Assembly: GCF_011765625.1 (NCBI RefSeq)
Contig: NZ_CP050313.1
Span: 1,856,501-1,920,500, forward strand
Source of the DNA: Shewanella aestuarii
GTDB lineage: Bacteria > Pseudomonadota > Gammaproteobacteria > Enterobacterales > Shewanellaceae
Direction: 5' to 3'
Length of the DNA: 64,000 bases
Below, one piece after another: positions 9,776 through 19,198 of the stretch (position 1 is the stretch's first letter; each line of letters begins with the position of its first letter). The notes below the pieces were generated by a model that was given only the letters and a program-made list of their open reading frames with translations, was not told the origin of the DNA and made no database searches. The position numbers were made by a program, and so were the translations under genes.

Positions 9776-9959
9776 TGTTATGCCATTTGTGGTTTACAAA
9801 TTTAGTGCAAACAGTCTATCAGGCAAAAAAACAAAAAACCACATTTAAGTGTACATGTGTACGCTGAGCTTGTGGTGTTGTTAATTTTAGTGAGGTGTAA
9901 AATAATACGCTGCTAGCAAAATGGATTAGCAATATACCTAAGTAGCGATCTAGATGGCA

Positions 9960-10583
9960 TTATTTACTATGTTTAAATTTATGGGCCATTGGCGACCAAA
10001 CTAAGGCACAAATTAGCCCAGCAACTACTCCGATAAGATGTGATTCTGTCGCAACCCTAGCATTGATTAAACTTGAAATTCCATCACTAGCGCCAAAATA
10101 TTGCTCAAAGGCAACTTTAGCTATGACCCCAAGTAACAAGAAGTAACCTGATAATAATCCCTTTTTAATATCCATAATTGCACCAAAAGTGAATAAGCCA
10201 TGAAGTAAACCGCTTAAACCGACATAGGCTTTTAAGGAGGGATAAAACAGAAAAAGACCAATACCTTCTAATAAGCAAAGACTAATAAATAACAGGATTA
10301 ATTTACCAGTATGATTTTTATAATGTAATTCATGCAGAAAAATAATCACCCAAAAACCGGCTAAATTCATCGCTAAGTGCCAGCCATTAGTATGTAATAA
10401 GTTGCCTGTCACTAAACGCCATAGCTCCCCATGCTCTATAGCATCATATTGATAATTAAGTAATTCATTTGTGTGTATAATTGCTAGGTTAGGTAAAGCC
10501 AAAGCAAACAAGGCAATGCAAATTATGCTGATCACGAATGTAAAGTGATAAGGTTTAACCGTAGAGTCTTGATGTCTGGCCAT
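9960..10583 (-). CDS. rrtA: Rhombosortase (rhomboid-family GlyGly-CTERM protease)
   Basis: 207 aa, six hydrophobic segments, compact rhomboid fold. Visible features are NLLHTNGWHLAMNLAGF (conserved His/Asn), GLSGLLHGLFTFGA with the catalytic Ser, and ESHLIGVVAGL with the catalytic His. The GLSGLLHG form fits rhombosortase rather than GlpG, which has a larger N-terminal domain. Rhombosortases process proteins with a C-terminal GlyGly-CTERM tail before surface release through type II secretion. No GlyGly-CTERM substrate was recognised in this window. Confidence 0.82.
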   Translation of the reverse strand: MARHQDSTVKPYHFTFVISIICIALFALALPNLAIIHTNELLNYQYDAIEHGELWRLVTGNLLHTNGWHLAMNLAGFWVIIFLHELHYKNHTGKLILLFISLCLLEGIGLFLFYPSLKAYVGLSGLLHGLFTFGAIMDIKKGLLSGYFLLLGVIAKVAFEQYFGASDGISSLINARVATESHLIGVVAGLICALVWSPMAHKFKHSK

Positions 10584-10613
10584 TGAATACCTCAGTTAAT
10601 CGGTTTTGTTAGT

Positions 10614-11321
10614 TTACTTGGACATTTTATCATTGAGTGATTGCATTACTTTTTGTTGGTTTTGTAAGTAATCATCAAGACCACGTTGTCGAAGTAAACA
10701 AGATGGGCAATCACCGCAACCATCTCCGATTATACCGTTATAGCAGGTTAACGTTTGTTGCCTTACTAATTCTAATTGTTGATATTTATCGGCAAGAGCC
10801 CAAGTTTCCGCTTTATTGAGCCACATTAATGGGGTCGCTATGTTAAAAGGCTTATCCATACCTAAAGATAAACTAGTTTGCATAGACTGAATAAATTCAT
10901 TACGACAATCTGGGTAACCTGAAAAGTCGGTTTCACACACGCCGGTGATAACGGTATGACAGCCCAGTTGATAGGCATATATACCGGCCAGTGTTAAAAA
11001 TAAAATGTTTCTTCCGGGTACAAAGGTGTTAGGTAGTCCATTATTCATCAGTTCGTGCGAAACTGGAATTGAATCACGGGTTAATGCTGAAATTGCTAAC
11101 TCGTTTAATAGTGTAGTATCGAGTACTTTATGACTAGCAAGCTTCAATGAAGCAGCAAGATCTTTTGCCACTTCAATTTCTTGTCGATGACGTTGGCCAT
11201 AATCAAAAGTAATGCCATGAACTTCATCATATTCAGCAAGCGCTTGAATAAGACAAGTTGTTGAGTCTTGGCCGCCACTGAATACGACTAACGCTTTTGT
11301 TGGTGAAGATATTTCTGACAT
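10614..11321 (-). CDS. queC: 7-cyano-7-deazaguanine synthase QueC
   Basis: Makes preQ0 from 7-carboxy-7-deazaguanine with ATP and ammonia in queuosine synthesis. Start set at ATG 11321 ([20 protein letters not shown]); a TTG three codons upstream is also possible. The PP-loop is SGGQDSTT near residue 16, and the zinc-binding cysteines are [13 protein letters not shown] near the C-terminus. The length of about 235 aa is normal. It is divergent from queE, the gene for the preceding step, across a 243-bp spacer. Confidence 0.95.
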   Translation of the reverse strand: MSEISSPTKALVVFSGGQDSTTCLIQALAEYDEVHGITFDYGQRHRQEIEVAKDLAASLKLASHKVLDTTLLNELAISALTRDSIPVSHELMNNGLPNTFVPGRNILFLTLAGIYAYQLGCHTVITGVCETDFSGYPDCRNEFIQSMQTSLSLGMDKPFNIATPLMWLNKAETWALADKYQQLELVRQQTLTCYNGIIGDGCGDCPSCLLRQRGLDDYLQNQQKVMQSLNDKMSK

Positions 11322-11378
11322 GAATAACAACCCAGATAGTGATTTATTTAATATGGTATCAAAGACTGATGAACTTTA

Positions 11379-11394
11379 TTGGCCAAATGGCCAA
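11379..11394. promoter_or_regulatory. Palindrome between queC and queE
   Basis: The inverted repeat TTGGCC-AAAT-GGCCAA sits 58 bp upstream of queC in the divergent spacer. It could be an operator; no regulator is known to me for this sequence. The rest of the spacer shows nothing recognisable. Confidence 0.3.
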
Positions 11395-11564
11395 CAACTT
11401 GCTGTAAAAACAACAGTAAAAGATCAACAGTTCTAGTGAATTATACTGATTTTATCTTAGTCATAGCGTCAATAGCAAAGCGAATGGCATTTTAGTCATG
11501 CTATGGTTGATCCTGAACTCAAAATACACTATAAATGCCGCCCCATTTTAAAGTTAGGTGTCAC

Positions 11565-12233
11565 ATGAAATATCCAGTCAATGAAGTATTTGAAACTATC
11601 CAAGGTGAAGGCTCATTTACCGGTGTGCCAGCATTATTTGTGCGTCTGCAAGGTTGTCCAGTTGGCTGTTCATGGTGCGATACCAAACAAACATGGGATG
11701 TTTTAATAGAAAACAAAGTCACACCTGAACAAGTCATTGCTGTTGATGGCACAATTGGGCGCTGGGCTGATCATGACGGTTTAAGTTTAATTGCAGCATT
11801 TAAAGATAAAGGTTTTACTGCAAATCATGTAGTGATCACCGGTGGAGAACCGTGTCTTTATGATTTGAGTGAAATCACCGAGCAACTTATTAATGCTGGT
11901 TTTAGTGTGCAAATAGAAACCTCGGGGACCTTCGAAGTACTCTGTCATGAAAAGGTATGGGTAACAGTATCACCCAAGGTTAACATGAAAGGTGGTTATG
12001 CTATTTTAAATCAAGCATTAAATCGCGCGAATGAAATTAAACATCCTATTGCCACCCAAAAACATATTGATGAATTAGACACCTTAATAACAGGTATTGA
12101 TATCAGCAATAAAACCATTTGCTTACAGCCAATCAGCCAAAAGCCACGCGCTACCGAGCTGGCGATGAAAACTTGTATTGCACGCAATTGGCGACTGTCA
12201 ATTCAAACCCATAAATATTTAAATATTGATTAA
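11565..12233 (+). CDS. queE: 7-carboxy-7-deazaguanine synthase QueE
   Basis: Radical-SAM enzyme that converts 6-carboxytetrahydropterin to 7-carboxy-7-deazaguanine. Start chosen at ATG 11565 ([20 protein letters not shown]), preceded by TTAGGTG. A further upstream ATG would add MPPHFKVRCH, which is not family-like. The cluster motif [16 protein letters not shown] (CxxxCxxC) and [12 protein letters not shown] are visible. 222 aa. The stop codon overlaps by 4 bp, tail to tail, with the PLP enzyme gene on the other strand. Confidence 0.94.
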   Translation: MKYPVNEVFETIQGEGSFTGVPALFVRLQGCPVGCSWCDTKQTWDVLIENKVTPEQVIAVDGTIGRWADHDGLSLIAAFKDKGFTANHVVITGGEPCLYDLSEITEQLINAGFSVQIETSGTFEVLCHEKVWVTVSPKVNMKGGYAILNQALNRANEIKHPIATQKHIDELDTLITGIDISNKTICLQPISQKPRATELAMKTCIARNWRLSIQTHKYLNID

Positions 12234-13303
12234 CAAGCTAAAGGGGCTAACACACCTGTTTGGTTAAATCCTTGTAACTGTGTTTCAAATTCTTTGAAAC
12301 AACCAATATTGGCTTGTATCCATTGTGGGTTGTAGTAAGTATCTAAATAGCGTTCACCTGCATCACAAATCAAGGTCACAATTGAACCAGTTTGACCTTG
12401 TTGTTGCATTTGAGTAGCTAATGTTAGTGCGCCATATAAATTAGTACCCGTTGAGGCACCCGTTTTACGGCCTATAAGGGTTTCTAGCCATTGTATTGTG
12501 GCAATAGATGCGGCATCAGGTACCTTTTGCATTTTGTCGACAACGCCCGCGATAAAAGACGGTTCAACACGCGGTCGACCAATCCCCTCAATTTTACTGC
12601 CATTTGAGCTAGTTATTGATTTATCACCATGAACAAAATAATCATAAAAAACTGAATTTTCAGGATCGACCACACATAGCTTGCTGCTGAGTTGCTGATA
12701 ACGTATGTATCGGCCGATCGTCGCTGATGTGCCTCCTGTTCCTGGACTCATAATAATCCAAGTAGGAATAGGGTGGGGTTCATGTTGCATCTGAATAAAA
12801 ATTGAATCGGCAATATTATTATTGCCACGCCAATCTGTTGCACGCTCTGCATAAGTAAATTGATCCATATAATGACCATTTAATGCTTTTGCAAGTTTTT
12901 CTGATTCAGCATAAATCTGGCTGCTTTGTTCAACAAAGTGGCATTTGCCACCATAAAACTCGATTTGTTGTATTTTCTTTTTCGCTGTCGACTTTGGCAT
13001 AACAGCAATAAATGGCAAGCCGATTAAACGAGCAAAATAAGCTTCAGATACGGCCGTGCTGCCAGATGATGACTCAATAATAGGCGTGTCTTGATTTATC
13101 CAACCATTACACAATGCATACAAAAATAAAGAACGTGCTAAGCGATGCTTTAAACTTCCAGTCGGGTGAGTGCTTTCATCTTTTAAATAAATATCTATGC
13201 CATGAAGCTTTGGTAAATCAAGCTTTATTAAATGCGTATCAGCAGAGCGCTGATAATCAGCATTGATTTTAGAAATGGCTTGGTTGACCCAATTTGTTGT
13301 CAT
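12230..13303 (-). CDS. PLP-dependent cysteine synthase-family protein
   Basis: 357 aa, fold type II PLP enzyme. The Schiff-base lysine is in [14 protein letters not shown], the phosphate/carboxylate loop is [17 protein letters not shown], and the glycine loop [18 protein letters not shown] binds the PLP phosphate. It resembles cysteine synthase / cystathionine beta-synthase but is longer than CysK/CysM, and the substrate loop SSGSTA differs from the TSGNTG of CysK. It may be a cysteine desulfhydrase or lyase; the reaction is uncertain. No sulfur genes lie nearby. Confidence 0.78.
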   Translation of the reverse strand: MTTNWVNQAISKINADYQRSADTHLIKLDLPKLHGIDIYLKDESTHPTGSLKHRLARSLFLYALCNGWINQDTPIIESSSGSTAVSEAYFARLIGLPFIAVMPKSTAKKKIQQIEFYGGKCHFVEQSSQIYAESEKLAKALNGHYMDQFTYAERATDWRGNNNIADSIFIQMQHEPHPIPTWIIMSPGTGGTSATIGRYIRYQQLSSKLCVVDPENSVFYDYFVHGDKSITSSNGSKIEGIGRPRVEPSFIAGVVDKMQKVPDAASIATIQWLETLIGRKTGASTGTNLYGALTLATQMQQQGQTGSIVTLICDAGERYLDTYYNPQWIQANIGCFKEFETQLQGFNQTGVLAPLAC

Positions 13304-13473
13304 CAGTCATTCTCAAAGGCTGTTAATCAAGCTTATGATAATGAAAAATTGCCAACAAACAAAGGTATGGATAAACCAGAAAAATATAAATTTTGGTATT
13401 AAACGAAAATAAATGGATACGTAATTGGAATGAAGCTAAAAATGAGCAACTAAATCGATTTGAGGATTAGAAA

Positions 13474-13558
13474 TGGTGGAGGGAGAAGGATTCGAACCTT
13501 CGAAGGCGGAGCCGTCAGATTTACAGTCTGATCCCTTTGGCCACTCGGGAACCCCTCC
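13474..13558 (-). tRNA. tRNA-Tyr (GTA), copy 3 in transcription order
   Basis: 85 nt including an encoded CCA. The 5' end is GGAGGGG, pairing with CCTCCCT-type bases before ACCA. The anticodon loop ACTGTAAATCT contains GTA. The long variable arm (ACGGCTCCGCC) is as expected for a class II tRNA. The three copies are identical by eye. Confidence 0.97.
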
Positions 13559-13586
13559 ACAATATAAGATAAATTGAAGCGAAAGA

Positions 13587-13671
13587 TGGTGGAGGGAGAA
13601 GGATTCGAACCTTCGAAGGCGGAGCCGTCAGATTTACAGTCTGATCCCTTTGGCCACTCGGGAACCCCTCC
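13587..13671 (-). tRNA. tRNA-Tyr (GTA), copy 2
   Basis: Same 85-nt sequence as its neighbours with CCA encoded, separated from copy 3 by 28 bp. Probably processed from one transcript. Confidence 0.97.
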
Positions 13672-13760
13672 ACAAATTTCTTTCATTTTATCTTTTTCTA
13701 ATTTCTACAATTTTGGCCGCTAATTATTTTAAAAAAATAGTTAACAAATTGTAGTGCAAA

Positions 13761-13845
13761 TGGTGGAGGGAGAAGGATTCGAACCTTCGAAGGCGGAGCC
13801 GTCAGATTTACAGTCTGATCCCTTTGGCCACTCGGGAACCCCTCC
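13761..13845 (-). tRNA. tRNA-Tyr (GTA), copy 1 (promoter-proximal)
   Basis: Same sequence as copies 2 and 3, separated from copy 2 by 89 bp. It is closest to the promoter at 13861-13889. Confidence 0.97.
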
Positions 13846-13860
13846 TCAATTGCGGTCGCC

Positions 13861-13889
13861 ATAGTAGTCAGAAACTTATTATATGTAAA
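13861..13889 (-). promoter_or_regulatory. tRNA-Tyr operon promoter with GC-rich discriminator
   Basis: On the minus strand: -35 TTTACA, a 17-bp spacer, then -10 TACTAT, followed directly by GGCGACC. A GC-rich discriminator after the -10 is typical of stringently controlled stable-RNA promoters. The predicted start is about 10 bp before tRNA copy 1. Confidence 0.65.
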
Positions 13890-13907
13890 GTCAAAATATA
13901 AATATTT

Positions 13908-13929
13908 TAGTAAAGTTTCAGTGCGTTTG
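13908..13929 (+). repeat. 22-bp exact repeat, copy 1
   Basis: TAGTAAAGTTTCAGTGCGTT followed by TG, identical to 25985-26006 in the hexR-zwf spacer. Similarity continues loosely downstream (ATAAAA and GTATCATTT shared). It lies 42 bp before the VC2046-family gene and behind the tRNA-Tyr promoter. It may be a shared promoter or regulator site, or a remnant of a dispersed repeat. Confidence 0.5.
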
Positions 13930-13970
13930 GTCGATAAAATAGCATCGTATCATTTTAGTGATGTTTTTCT

Positions 13971-14468
13971 ATGCAAATTGCTTCGCCATTAACCAATGAG
14001 CTTCAGTTAGGTAGCCGATTAAACTCGGCTATTGAACATGATCGTCGTGGTGAATTTGGTTTGTTGTTAGCAATGTTATCTGCTGATACGAGAGACATGG
14101 CGCAATTTCAATTTGATAAAGATCTAAATGTTGAGCAAAAGTTATACAAAAAATTTGAGTTACCGCAGCAACAAAAATTATGTGATGATTTATCAACAGA
14201 TATGAAACATATTGATAATTCGACAATATATAGACAGCAGAGTTTACGTCAATTTCAACTTCAGCAATGTTTAACCCCTGAGGCCTTAGTCATAAGAGGC
14301 AAGCATAGTGATGAAATTGCCCAAGTTTTAGCGAATGCAAGTTACTTAACTCAACAAAAATATCAAAATGACCTGCAATCAATAACTTTTGAAGAAGATA
14401 TGCACTTTATCGAACAACTTGAACGACAACGGCAAATCAGCAATACCATGATAAGAATTGAGGCGTAA
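13971..14468 (+). CDS. VC2046/SO_2500-family conserved protein
   Basis: 165 aa, soluble, no signal peptide or membrane segment. The N-terminal block LGSRLNSAIEHDRRGEFGLLLAMLSADTRDM is what I recognise from the VC2046/SO_2500 family of Vibrionales and Alteromonadales. The rest is Gln- and His-rich and mostly helical. Function unknown. It is monocistronic and reads divergently from the tRNA-Tyr operon. Confidence 0.7.
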   Translation: MQIASPLTNELQLGSRLNSAIEHDRRGEFGLLLAMLSADTRDMAQFQFDKDLNVEQKLYKKFELPQQQKLCDDLSTDMKHIDNSTIYRQQSLRQFQLQQCLTPEALVIRGKHSDEIAQVLANASYLTQQKYQNDLQSITFEEDMHFIEQLERQRQISNTMIRIEA

Positions 14469-14620
14469 CCCATTTTTGAGATTTAAATCACTTTTTCTGT
14501 GACCAAAGCTTAAGTTTGTATCTTTATATTGATCTAATATGGATGAGTATTATCCTTACCTGCATTACTTGATGTAATATTTTTTAATTTTTAGTGTTAA
14601 CTATTAAATAGGGGCATCCA

Positions 14621-14908
14621 ATGATCGATACTATTAAAAAACAGCAAGATAACGTAAATGATACATGCACCGACTGTGGTAGCTTTGTTGATATTGGTGC
14701 GGTAATTGATGAAAATGATAATGTGCTAAATTTAATTTTTAACGGTGAAAATGCTGAAAAAGAAGCGCAACTAGTGGTTGAAAAAGCCAAAAATCGATTT
14801 GATAAAGTTGATGCAGTCATTAATAAAAACGATAACAAGGTTGATGTTGTATTAACCTTTTCTGTTACTGTTGAAAAAATGTTGTTTCAAATGGAAAATA
14901 GCTTGTAA
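14621..14908 (+). CDS. YfcZ/YiiS-family (DUF406) small protein
   Basis: 95 aa. The N-terminal motif TCTDCGSFVDIGAVIDEND, with a CxxC pair, is the hallmark of DUF406 (E. coli YfcZ and YiiS). A helical stretch AEKEAQLVVEKAKNRF and a beta-rich end VDVVLTFSVTVEKMLFQME follow. Start ATG 14621 has AGGGGC 6-11 bp upstream. Function unknown; the family is cytosolic. Confidence 0.8.
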   Translation: MIDTIKKQQDNVNDTCTDCGSFVDIGAVIDENDNVLNLIFNGENAEKEAQLVVEKAKNRFDKVDAVINKNDNKVDVVLTFSVTVEKMLFQMENSL

Positions 14909-14985
14909 AACAAGCGTATATGTAATTGTTGTTTCAGCTTGCTGTTTGTTAACTACAAGAGTATCATCTGATTTAAATTTAAAAT

Positions 14986-15010
14986 TAACCCTATGATATT
15001 AATAGGGTTA
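14986..15010. other. Inverted repeat after the DUF406 gene
   Basis: TAACCCTAT / ATAGGGTTA, 9-bp perfect arms with a 7-nt loop. It lacks a T-run, so a terminator role is doubtful. Confidence 0.4.
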
Positions 15011-15117
15011 TAACATGGCTTAATTTTGAGCACCCATGGTTTGTATTGGTTTAACTGCATGTCGTCAATAACAATAATAAATGCAGCAACAGTACATGAT
15101 GTCTTTTCGGGATAATA

Positions 15118-17361
15118 ATGGTACAGGAACAATATAAGCACTTTTTAGAATTAATTGTAAATTCTAGTGCTAAACAGCAAGGAAATTTCACCAAAGCTTC
15201 TGAACTTGTATGTGAGCTATTACAAGAGAATCTTGATGCTTCTTTTGTTTCTGTGTGGCTTTTTGATCAGCAATTAATTGAGCCTGCTGCTGTTGTTTCA
15301 ACTAACAATGTATCTCCTCTTACTTACTACTCCAAAAGACTCATCGCTTCCTTTGTTGGTGATAACGATACAATCTATGACGTTGATAATAATGAACGGC
15401 AGACCATTATTAAACAGGCTTACTTCGATGAACTTAGGCATCATCGCTATGTACTTACTGATGAGGTAACACCTGACTGTCAGCTAATAAAGTCATACCA
15501 GTTTTATAAAAGTCAGCAGGTGGCCAACGTTTTAGATGTTGCCATTCGTATCAATGGTCATATAGAAGGGGTTATTAGTCTTGAATCCACTCATCATTAT
15601 GATTGGCAACATGATGAAATTCAATTTGTCATACAATGTGCCGATCAACTTGCGCTGACATTAGCAACACGTTATTCCTATGATAAAACTGAACAAATCA
15701 ATCTTTTAAGAAATGCTGTAGAGCAGTCTGACAGAGTCGTCATGCTGGTCAATACCGATACCTTAAAAGTTGACTATGTCAATTTTGCACATCAGAAAAT
15801 GACCGGCTTACTACGAAGCAACATTGAACATCATAGTGTGTTAAACCTTGATATTTTTCGTAATAAACCCAAAATTTTAGACAATATTCTAGCCTCCATT
15901 GCGAATAATGAAACCGTTGAAGGTGATGTTGAGTTAACCCGCAAAGATGGTAGTCGTTACTGGTTGCATTATCATGTCATTGGCTTCACGACTGATCTAG
16001 GAAACCGTTATGCTCTAGTGTCGAGTTATGATAATTCTGCTGAATATCAACATAAAGCAGACTTAGAAAGGTTGGCATGGCACTGTAGCTTAACAGGTTT
16101 GCATAATCGCTCATTTTTTATGTCTCGTTTAGACAAGGCAACTACTGGCGTATTGCTTCTTATCGATTTACTAGGTTTTAAACGATTTAATGATACCAAT
16201 GGTCATTCCCAAGGTGATTCACTATTAATTGAGGTTGCTAGGCGGTTAAAGCATTTTGCCGCAAATCAACAAGCGTTAGCAGTATCAAGAATTGGCAGCG
16301 ATGAATTTTGTTTGCTATTACCTAAAAATGAAAATACATCAGAAGCACACAATCAACTGGATGAGTTAATCAAAAAATTAATGACCAACCTAGCTGCACC
16401 GATTTTAATTGGTCGAGAAAAAGTTGATATAAAAACTGCAATAGCAGTCGTAGATATAGAGTCGATAATTGGTCAATTTTCTCCACTTTCCTGTGCGGAT
16501 ATTGCCTTGCAACATGCAAAGCATAAATCAGTAGAACAATATCAATTTTTTAATCAAGATTTACTGGCCCAATTTCAAAGTAATGCTGAAATTGAACGTG
16601 ATTTGCAGTTAGCAATTAAAGGTCGTCAATTCGAACTTTATTATCAACCATTAATGGATTTACAAAGTCATAAATGTATTGGTGCAGAAGCGTTGATCCG
16701 CTGGAATCATCCTAAAAAAGGTGTTCTCTATCCCGGTGCATTCATAGAAATAGCTGAAAAATCTGGCATGATCAATTCAATTGGTCATTGGGTGTTAGAG
16801 ACTGCTTGTAAACAATTAAACCTATGGCAACACAAAAATGTGAATATTGCGATGCATGTTAATGTTGCAGCAAGACAGTTTTTCAGTGGTGATTTGTTCG
16901 AACGAGTATGGGATTTATTAAATCGATATCGTATTAAACCTGGAAGCCTAATTCTTGAAATCACTGAAACAGAATTAATGGGAGATATTCGTTATGCTAC
17001 CATTTTATGCCAAGAGCTTGTTGAACTTGGCGTTGGTATTGCTATTGATGATTTCGGCACGGGTTATAGTTCGATGAAGTATCTCAAACAGTTTCCTATC
17101 ACTAAGCTAAAAATTGACCGTTCATTCATCATGGATATCGACTCAAGTAAAGAAAGTAGAGAAATAGTCAGCGCGATCATTGCTATGGCAAAAGCGTTAA
17201 ATATTTCATTAACGGCAGAAGGGGTTGAAACTGCCGCACAAGAGCAGTTTTTAGAAGCGTGTGCATGTGATCATGCTCAAGGCTATTTATACAGCCCCGC
17301 TATTAGAGTAAATGAATTTAACGATCGTATTATTACTCATTACGGAACAACAACCCATTAA
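15118..17361 (+). CDS. GAF-PAS-GGDEF-EAL cyclic-di-GMP signalling protein
   Basis: 747 aa, no membrane segment. Domain order by eye: GAF (about 20-185), PAS (about 195-305, with VVMLVNTDTLKVDYVNFAHQ), GGDEF (about 320-465), EAL (about 490-735). The GGDEF motif reads GSDEF (RIGSDEFCLLLP), so cyclase activity is doubtful. The EAL domain keeps EAL (GAEALIRWNH), TETELMG, DDFGTGYSSMKYLK, the Lys of KLKIDRSFI and AEGVET, so it is a likely c-di-GMP phosphodiesterase. It could cut c-di-GMP in response to a cytoplasmic ligand. The stop overlaps 4 bp with the convergent YchJ gene. Confidence 0.9.
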   Translation: MVQEQYKHFLELIVNSSAKQQGNFTKASELVCELLQENLDASFVSVWLFDQQLIEPAAVVSTNNVSPLTYYSKRLIASFVGDNDTIYDVDNNERQTIIKQAYFDELRHHRYVLTDEVTPDCQLIKSYQFYKSQQVANVLDVAIRINGHIEGVISLESTHHYDWQHDEIQFVIQCADQLALTLATRYSYDKTEQINLLRNAVEQSDRVVMLVNTDTLKVDYVNFAHQKMTGLLRSNIEHHSVLNLDIFRNKPKILDNILASIANNETVEGDVELTRKDGSRYWLHYHVIGFTTDLGNRYALVSSYDNSAEYQHKADLERLAWHCSLTGLHNRSFFMSRLDKATTGVLLLIDLLGFKRFNDTNGHSQGDSLLIEVARRLKHFAANQQALAVSRIGSDEFCLLLPKNENTSEAHNQLDELIKKLMTNLAAPILIGREKVDIKTAIAVVDIESIIGQFSPLSCADIALQHAKHKSVEQYQFFNQDLLAQFQSNAEIERDLQLAIKGRQFELYYQPLMDLQSHKCIGAEALIRWNHPKKGVLYPGAFIEIAEKSGMINSIGHWVLETACKQLNLWQHKNVNIAMHVNVAARQFFSGDLFERVWDLLNRYRIKPGSLILEITETELMGDIRYATILCQELVELGVGIAIDDFGTGYSSMKYLKQFPITKLKIDRSFIMDIDSSKESREIVSAIIAMAKALNISLTAEGVETAAQEQFLEACACDHAQGYLYSPAIRVNEFNDRIITHYGTTTH

Positions 17362-17864
17362 AACAGGTTATTTTTTAAGCAACATTGTTTAAATTTCTTG
17401 CCACTTTGGCAAATACAGGCATCATTCCGACCGGGGAGTTTCGCTACCATCTGCTCACCATTGGTGTAATACCATTGGCCATCTTGTTTTACAAAGTAAG
17501 ACTTTTCATAGATAACATCAACTTTTGCATCTAGTTTATACCATGCTTTAAAAGTAACGCTGGCTTGTATACAGCCATCAAATTGATGTATTGAATGGGT
17601 AATTCGACTTTGATGCTCTATCACATCCAGTCCAAGCCAAACTATGTTCTGATTTGATAAATCAGCTTTGCTGAGACCATTTAAAAAATCTTTGTGGTGG
17701 GTGGCAATCAAATAATCATATTGTTTTAATGCAAAAGCACTATAACGTGAGCGCATCAATACCTCAGCCGTTGGCGCAACCGCATGGTGATTGTGAAAAC
17801 GACTACAACAATCATGATAAGCAAGTTGACTATTACAAGGACAAACTAATTGTTGATTGATCAT
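17358..17864 (-). CDS. ychJ: YchJ-family protein with two SEC-C zinc motifs
   Basis: 168 aa. The N-terminal Cys motif CPCNSQLAYHDCCSRFH and C-terminal CICQSGKKFKQCC are SEC-C type zinc-binding motifs. Between them lies the NTF2-like YchJ domain (AEVLMRSRYSAFALKQYDYL, YTNGEQM). The family is conserved but uncharacterised; a role near SecA or in metal-dependent chaperoning is speculation. Convergent with the c-di-GMP gene. Confidence 0.87.
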   Translation of the reverse strand: MINQQLVCPCNSQLAYHDCCSRFHNHHAVAPTAEVLMRSRYSAFALKQYDYLIATHHKDFLNGLSKADLSNQNIVWLGLDVIEHQSRITHSIHQFDGCIQASVTFKAWYKLDAKVDVIYEKSYFVKQDGQWYYTNGEQMVAKLPGRNDACICQSGKKFKQCCLKNNLF

Positions 17865-17905
17865 AAAGGGCTTTAGTTAACAATTTTAAGTTTTGATTAT
17901 AAAGA

Positions 17906-18487
17906 TTATTGCGCTGGTTTTTGAGAGTATTGTTTACCGTAATACAAATTTGCTATTGGTGTCGCATTATAATAAAACTTTGGTATCGATCGCGTGTTTG
18001 AATCAACACTTATTTTCCATTCACCTTGAGTGTTTTTACGCGAAACCATTACAAATTTTCCTGCAAACTCACTCATTGGCTCGCCGGACTCTTCACCTGG
18101 ATGAAATCGCATTAGATAATAGCCAATATCAGTAGCTTGTCCATCTGTGTATTGACGAACCTGTAAACGAAAGTCAACTTCAATTTTTGCATTTTTGAGC
18201 TTAATCTTGTTGAAGAACGTCGCGTATAAATCAATAATGGGATTTTTACCCAGCACGATTTCTTTATCTTGGGTTTCTGAAATATAGGTTGCGTCATTCA
18301 TGTAGATATCATCAATGACAGATATATCCAAAATAGTAAAGCTATTAGATAGTTTATGGTAAATATCATTAATTGCTTTGTTATCGTTAGCAGGCACAAC
18401 TTCACTACTTGCATTGCTAGAAAATGACACCGTTAGCGTTAATACACTAACAGCAACGAGCAGCAGAAAATTTTTAAACACATTCAT
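17906..18487 (-). CDS. Secreted SnoaL/DUF4440-like protein
   Basis: 193 aa. A signal peptide is visible at the start (FLLLVAVSVLTLTVSFSSNASS). The rest has an NTF2-like pattern with an N-terminal helix (INDIYHKLSNSFTILDISVI), the YISETQDKEIVLGK loop, and beta strands ending FVMVSRKNTQGEWKISVD. These folds bind small ligands or act as enzymes; no catalytic residues can be named. Single gene on the minus strand. Confidence 0.6.
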   Translation of the reverse strand: MNVFKNFLLLVAVSVLTLTVSFSSNASSEVVPANDNKAINDIYHKLSNSFTILDISVIDDIYMNDATYISETQDKEIVLGKNPIIDLYATFFNKIKLKNAKIEVDFRLQVRQYTDGQATDIGYYLMRFHPGEESGEPMSEFAGKFVMVSRKNTQGEWKISVDSNTRSIPKFYYNATPIANLYYGKQYSQKPAQ

Positions 18488-18598
18488 TAAAACGCTTATC
18501 TCGCAAGTAAATAACGTTTGACAGTATAGCGTGTACTATAAATTATTCTTCACAGCAACCATAGTACAGAATCATTACAAAGTGTGTAGGAGGTTAGA

Positions 18599-19198
18599 AT
18601 GCATTTAAATGAAACTGAGTTGTTTTTTCAGGAAATGGCAGATGTGACTCCCTTAAAGACAGATAGCAGAACTCAGCGCGAGCACTATTCAATTGAATAT
18701 AAACCAACTGCCGGTCAGGTTGCCAAACAAGCCGCTTTGAACGAACATGAGTTATTACAAATATTGTCTATTGAGCCACATGTATTTAACCAAAAGGCTC
18801 CTGATGAGATTGTTTTTCATCGCCATGATGGAATGCAAGAAGCCGTATTCAAACACCTTCGTTTAGGTAAATATGACATTAAAACGATATTGGATGTCCA
18901 CCAATATAGCCTGTATCAAGCTAGACACAGTATTATCAATTGTATTTTAGGTGCTTACGAACGTGGTGAGCGTAATATACTGATTATTCATGGTAAAGGG
19001 TTTCACAGCAAACCCTACGCAGGCTTAATGAAAAGTGCAGTTTGTGACTGGTTAACACGCATAGAACAGGTGGCGGCTTTTCATAGTGCAACACCTGAAC
19101 AAGGGGGAAGCGGGGCATTATTTGTCATGCTAAAAAAGTCTCAGCAAAAGCGAATTGAGAACAGTGAGCTAAATCGTAAAGGTCATGGTTTTAGATAA
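18599..19198 (+). CDS. smrA: Smr-domain DNA endonuclease SmrA
   Basis: 199 aa. The N-terminal half is the SmrA-specific region (LFFQEMADVTPLK). The C-terminal Smr domain runs from about residue 95: LDVHQYSLYQARHSI, then NILIIHGKGFHSKPYAGLM (the HGKG loop), then VAAFHSATPEQGGSGALFVM. E. coli SmrA is a nicking endonuclease in vitro and SmrB cleaves stalled-ribosome mRNA; family length fits SmrA. RBS AGGAGG at 18589 gives a clear start. Confidence 0.9.
   Translation: MHLNETELFFQEMADVTPLKTDSRTQREHYSIEYKPTAGQVAKQAALNEHELLQILSIEPHVFNQKAPDEIVFHRHDGMQEAVFKHLRLGKYDIKTILDVHQYSLYQARHSIINCILGAYERGERNILIIHGKGFHSKPYAGLMKSAVCDWLTRIEQVAAFHSATPEQGGSGALFVMLKKSQQKRIENSELNRKGHGFR

Noticed and set aside
13450..13686. 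78-codon ORF with internally repeated sequence
   Set aside because: It is only the translation of two tRNA-Tyr genes; the repeat comes from the tRNAs.
13474..13845. Regularly repeated 85-bp units resembling a CRISPR array
   Set aside because: The repeats fold as tRNA-Tyr with GTA anticodon, and spacing is irregular.
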